Assembly: GCA_041484525.1 (NCBI GenBank)
Contig: JBGPHT010000197.1
Span: 1-13,080, forward strand
DNA from: JBGPHT01 sp041484525
Lineage (GTDB): Bacteria > Acidobacteriota > Terriglobia > Bryobacterales > Bryobacteraceae
DNA: 13,080 bases
Direction: 5' to 3'
Position numbers and translations under genes: made by a program. A model generated the notes under the pieces. That model was not told the DNA's origin and did not search any database. It saw nothing but the letters and a program-made list of their open reading frames with translations. Shown here in pieces: positions 12,944 to 13,080 of this stretch; the stretch's first letter is position 1; every line of letters begins with the position of its first letter.

Positions 12944-13080
12944 CAGCCCGTGGTAATAGTAGGTCGCGGCGGAAACGGCGATTTCGAGGCCGATTCGGGG
13001 GTACCCAAACCCTCAACCGGGCCTCTGGAATGCGTTGTAGCGCCTTCGTGCGCTTCGTCTTTTCAGTGGCTACGCGCCAC
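12944..13080. other. Intergenic end of window, no gene recognised
   Basis: No convincing gene lies here. A minus-strand frame is open from the window edge back to about 12915, and another short minus frame ends at a TAG (12942-12940) that overlaps the transporter's stop, but neither resembles a family I know. A small hairpin, GTGGC-TACGC-GCCAC, occupies 13066-13080. The GC-rich sequence could be a dispersed intergenic repeat or the 3' part of a convergent gene. Confidence 0.3.

Overview
The window is high-G+C bacterial DNA, and the gene content points to a soil Acidobacteriota of the Solibacter/Bryobacter type. The pointers are an exported protein resembling a paralogue family I associate with those genomes, an Abhydrolase_10-like exported hydrolase, a DUF423-RNB ribonuclease-DinB cluster, and an integrase paired with an IS91-type transposase. 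The taxonomic call is inference; there is no rRNA or other marker gene here.

Layout. (1) 1-2414, plus strand: a possible 3' gene end (1-138), then a tight cluster of a DUF423 membrane protein, an RNB-domain exoribonuclease and a DinB-like protein, with gaps or overlaps of only a few bases. (2) 2420-7491, minus strand: ATP-dependent PEP carboxykinase (pckA), an exported alpha/beta hydrolase coupled to it, and an exported protein of unknown function. The pckA/hydrolase junction holds a 111-bp in-frame tandem repeat. Each copy carries the end of pckA, its stop codon and the start of the next gene. (3) 7537-9260, plus strand: a small secreted protein and an oligopeptidase B-like gene, divergent from pckA across only 45 bp. 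The peptidase gene loses its catalytic half at about 9260. (4) 9262-10380, minus strand: remnant of an IS91-type element, with an intact tyrosine recombinase followed by about 45 codons of the transposase, which is fused abruptly to the peptidase gene. (5) 10376-11568, minus strand: a 4-hydroxy-2-oxovalerate aldolase gene cut off after about 92 codons by the element, and an acylating acetaldehyde dehydrogenase gene broken by two closely spaced single-base deletions. (6) 11627-12943, plus strand: an intact MFS transporter of the anion:cation symporter type, divergent from the broken catabolic genes. (7) 12944-13080: no gene recognised.

How it fits together. pckA serves gluconeogenesis. Regions 5 and 6 look like a decaying lower meta-cleavage (aromatic degradation) locus whose transporter survives. 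One history explains regions 3 to 5: an IS91-type element entered the aldolase gene, then a single deletion joined transposase codon ~45 to peptidase codon ~370 and removed both genes' 3' parts and everything between. I saw no new defence or other multi-gene system. The most unusual structures are the junction-duplicating 111-bp repeat and the IS91 deletion scar.
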